DNA from: Sapria himalayana
Taxonomy: Eukaryota; Streptophyta; Magnoliopsida; Malpighiales; Rafflesiaceae
Assembly (NCBI GenBank): GCA_029783825.1
Contig: JAREIK010016213.1
Span: 41,001-105,000, forward strand
DNA: 64,000 nt
Reading direction: 5' to 3'
Below the pieces are notes generated by a model. It had not been told where the DNA came from, made no database searches, and saw nothing but the letters and a program-made list of their open reading frames with translations. The stretch's first letter is position 1, and every line of letters begins with the position of its first letter. The translations under genes were made by a program, and so were the position numbers. Below are positions 62,831-64,000 of the stretch, piece after piece.

Positions 62831-64000
62831 TTATATGATTATTCTTTATTCTATCTTACATAGCTAATTAAATCCCAAACATAGCGACGAAATTTTCCTA
62901 GCCAATATTTAATTATTTAATTTTTTAATTAATTATTAGTTTTAATATTTTATTTAATTTGTTTATTAAATGTATGTTAATGGTCTATAGATGAGCGATC
63001 CTTCAGAGTTACATTCTCCTCATAAAATCATAAAAAAAAGATATTATAAATAAAAATTTAAAAAATTTAAAAATATAAAAATATAAAAAAAAGTATATTA
63101 ATAAGGACTAAAATATCTATTTTTATGATGTATTAAAATTTTAAAAAATGATACAAAAAATTTTCTAAAATTTTTAAATAATTAAGAAACTTAAAAATTG
63201 TATTAAAGTAATATTAAATAATTAATTCAATAAGTATAATAATTTATTTCAATATTTTAAAAATTAAATTAACATACATTAAAATTTTTACTAATATAAA
63301 TGTAAATTAATACATTGAAGGATAAAATATAAAATATTTTCAAAAATATCTGAATTGATGAATAAACTCGTAAATATTAATATGATTATTAGTATAAAAA
63401 AATTTATGATTATAGGAAAACTTTAAAAAAATAATTAATATAAAATTTAAAAATTTGAAATATAATAAAAATTATAAATTTTTCATTAAAGTTAAAAGAA
63501 AATACTTAATATTTAAAAATAAATACATAGATATTTGACCCTACTAAAATTTATAAGAATTAAACAATTGAGTAATATTTTTTCTATTAGCTTTTAACAT
63601 TCAGTATTTATTAAAATAATTATAATAACTTTTTTTATTTATCTTATAACCTTAAGTAATTTTTGATTTTTAAAAATTATAAATGATATCAAATAATATG
63701 AAATTTTATGCCTTTAAAATTATTACATATTATCTTCATAAAAATTAATATGACGAATTCTTATAAATTTATAGCCATATAATATAAATTTTTATATATT
63801 TTTTAACATTAAGAGTATTTTATAACTCTTAAGAGAGTGCTATAAAACAAATCATCTTTTCATGTATGTCTTATTAGATGAATTTGTTAATTTTGTACCT
63901 ATTTGATATTTTTTATAAGGCTAAACATATATATTTAAATTGTTTATATATTTATTGTTTAATTAATATAATAATTAAAAAATTGTAAGGTGAATATTTT
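62831..64000 (+). mobile_element. Inverted partial copy of the CACTA left-end region, running off the window
   Basis: The sequence matches the reverse complement of about 41100-42360. Markers in order are TAGCTAATTAAAT and TAGCGACGAAATTTTCCTAG (subterminal-type motifs, 62861-62905), TGGTCTATAGATGAGCGATC (62972), CTCCTCATAAAATC, then CCCTACTAAAATTTATAAG (63539) and ATTAGCTTTTAACATT (63586). The CACTACAAGAAA end itself is missing, and about 330 bp of subterminal array present at 42.4-42.77 kb is absent here, so the satellite joins inside the element. In this orientation the body would continue to the right, beyond 64000. Confidence 0.75.

Overview
This is plant nuclear DNA, very AT-rich, and I see no intact gene in it. 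The plant assignment rests on four things: CACTA-type (En/Spm) transposons with CACTACAAGAAA-like ends and TNP2/DUF4218/DUF4216 transposase remains; a Ty1/Copia retrotransposon 3' end with 1.5-kb LTRs; recognisable pieces of two intron-containing nuclear genes, Mediator subunit MED8 and mitochondrial ATP synthase gamma; and huge GATA/GACA (Bkm-like) simple-sequence arrays. I cannot fix the species. The combination suggests heterochromatin: pericentromere, knob or sex-linked region.

Layout. 1-7.4 kb: degenerate GATA array carrying a 0.53-kb non-satellite spacer. 7.4-16.4 kb: AT-rich intergenic DNA with several small repeat families, notably a GC-richer tandem family at 8.9-11.6 kb. 16.4-17.5 kb: right-hand CACTA terminus made of subterminal repeats. 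17.8-19.35 kb: AT-only TATAACTATA array. 19.6-20.1 kb: CT tract. 20.4-28.87 kb: a decayed CACTA element with a TNP2 pseudogene, a second-ORF (Transposase_24) pseudogene and a right terminus, sitting against Copia RT/RNase H sequence. 28.87-32.8 kb: the Copia relic with its 3' LTR and a second LTR just behind it. 32.8-33.36 kb: GATA array. 33.37-42.77 kb: a chimeric CACTA element (minus orientation) holding ATP-synthase-gamma and MED8 fragments plus the end of its own second ORF, apparently a Pack-CACTA gene-capture element. 42.77-52.12 kb: GATA array interrupted by a second CACTA family (from 47.94 kb). 52.12-62.83 kb: the same satellite on the opposite strand (TATC), carrying a second, inverted copy of the spacer. 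62.83-64 kb: an inverted copy of the CACTA left-end region found at 41.1-42.77 kb.

How it fits together. From 31.25 to 52.1 kb the simplest reading is one GATA array that received a solo LTR, a 9.4-kb Pack-CACTA and another CACTA element. Head-to-head duplication or inversion at 52.12 kb would then give the large inverted structure whose outer flanks are related CACTA ends. Long open frames in the arrays arise only because the TATC strand, read in triplets as Tyr-Leu-Ser-Ile, contains no stop codon; they are not genes. The most informative observations are the gene-capture element, the satellite strand switch with inverted flanks, and the recurring spacer.
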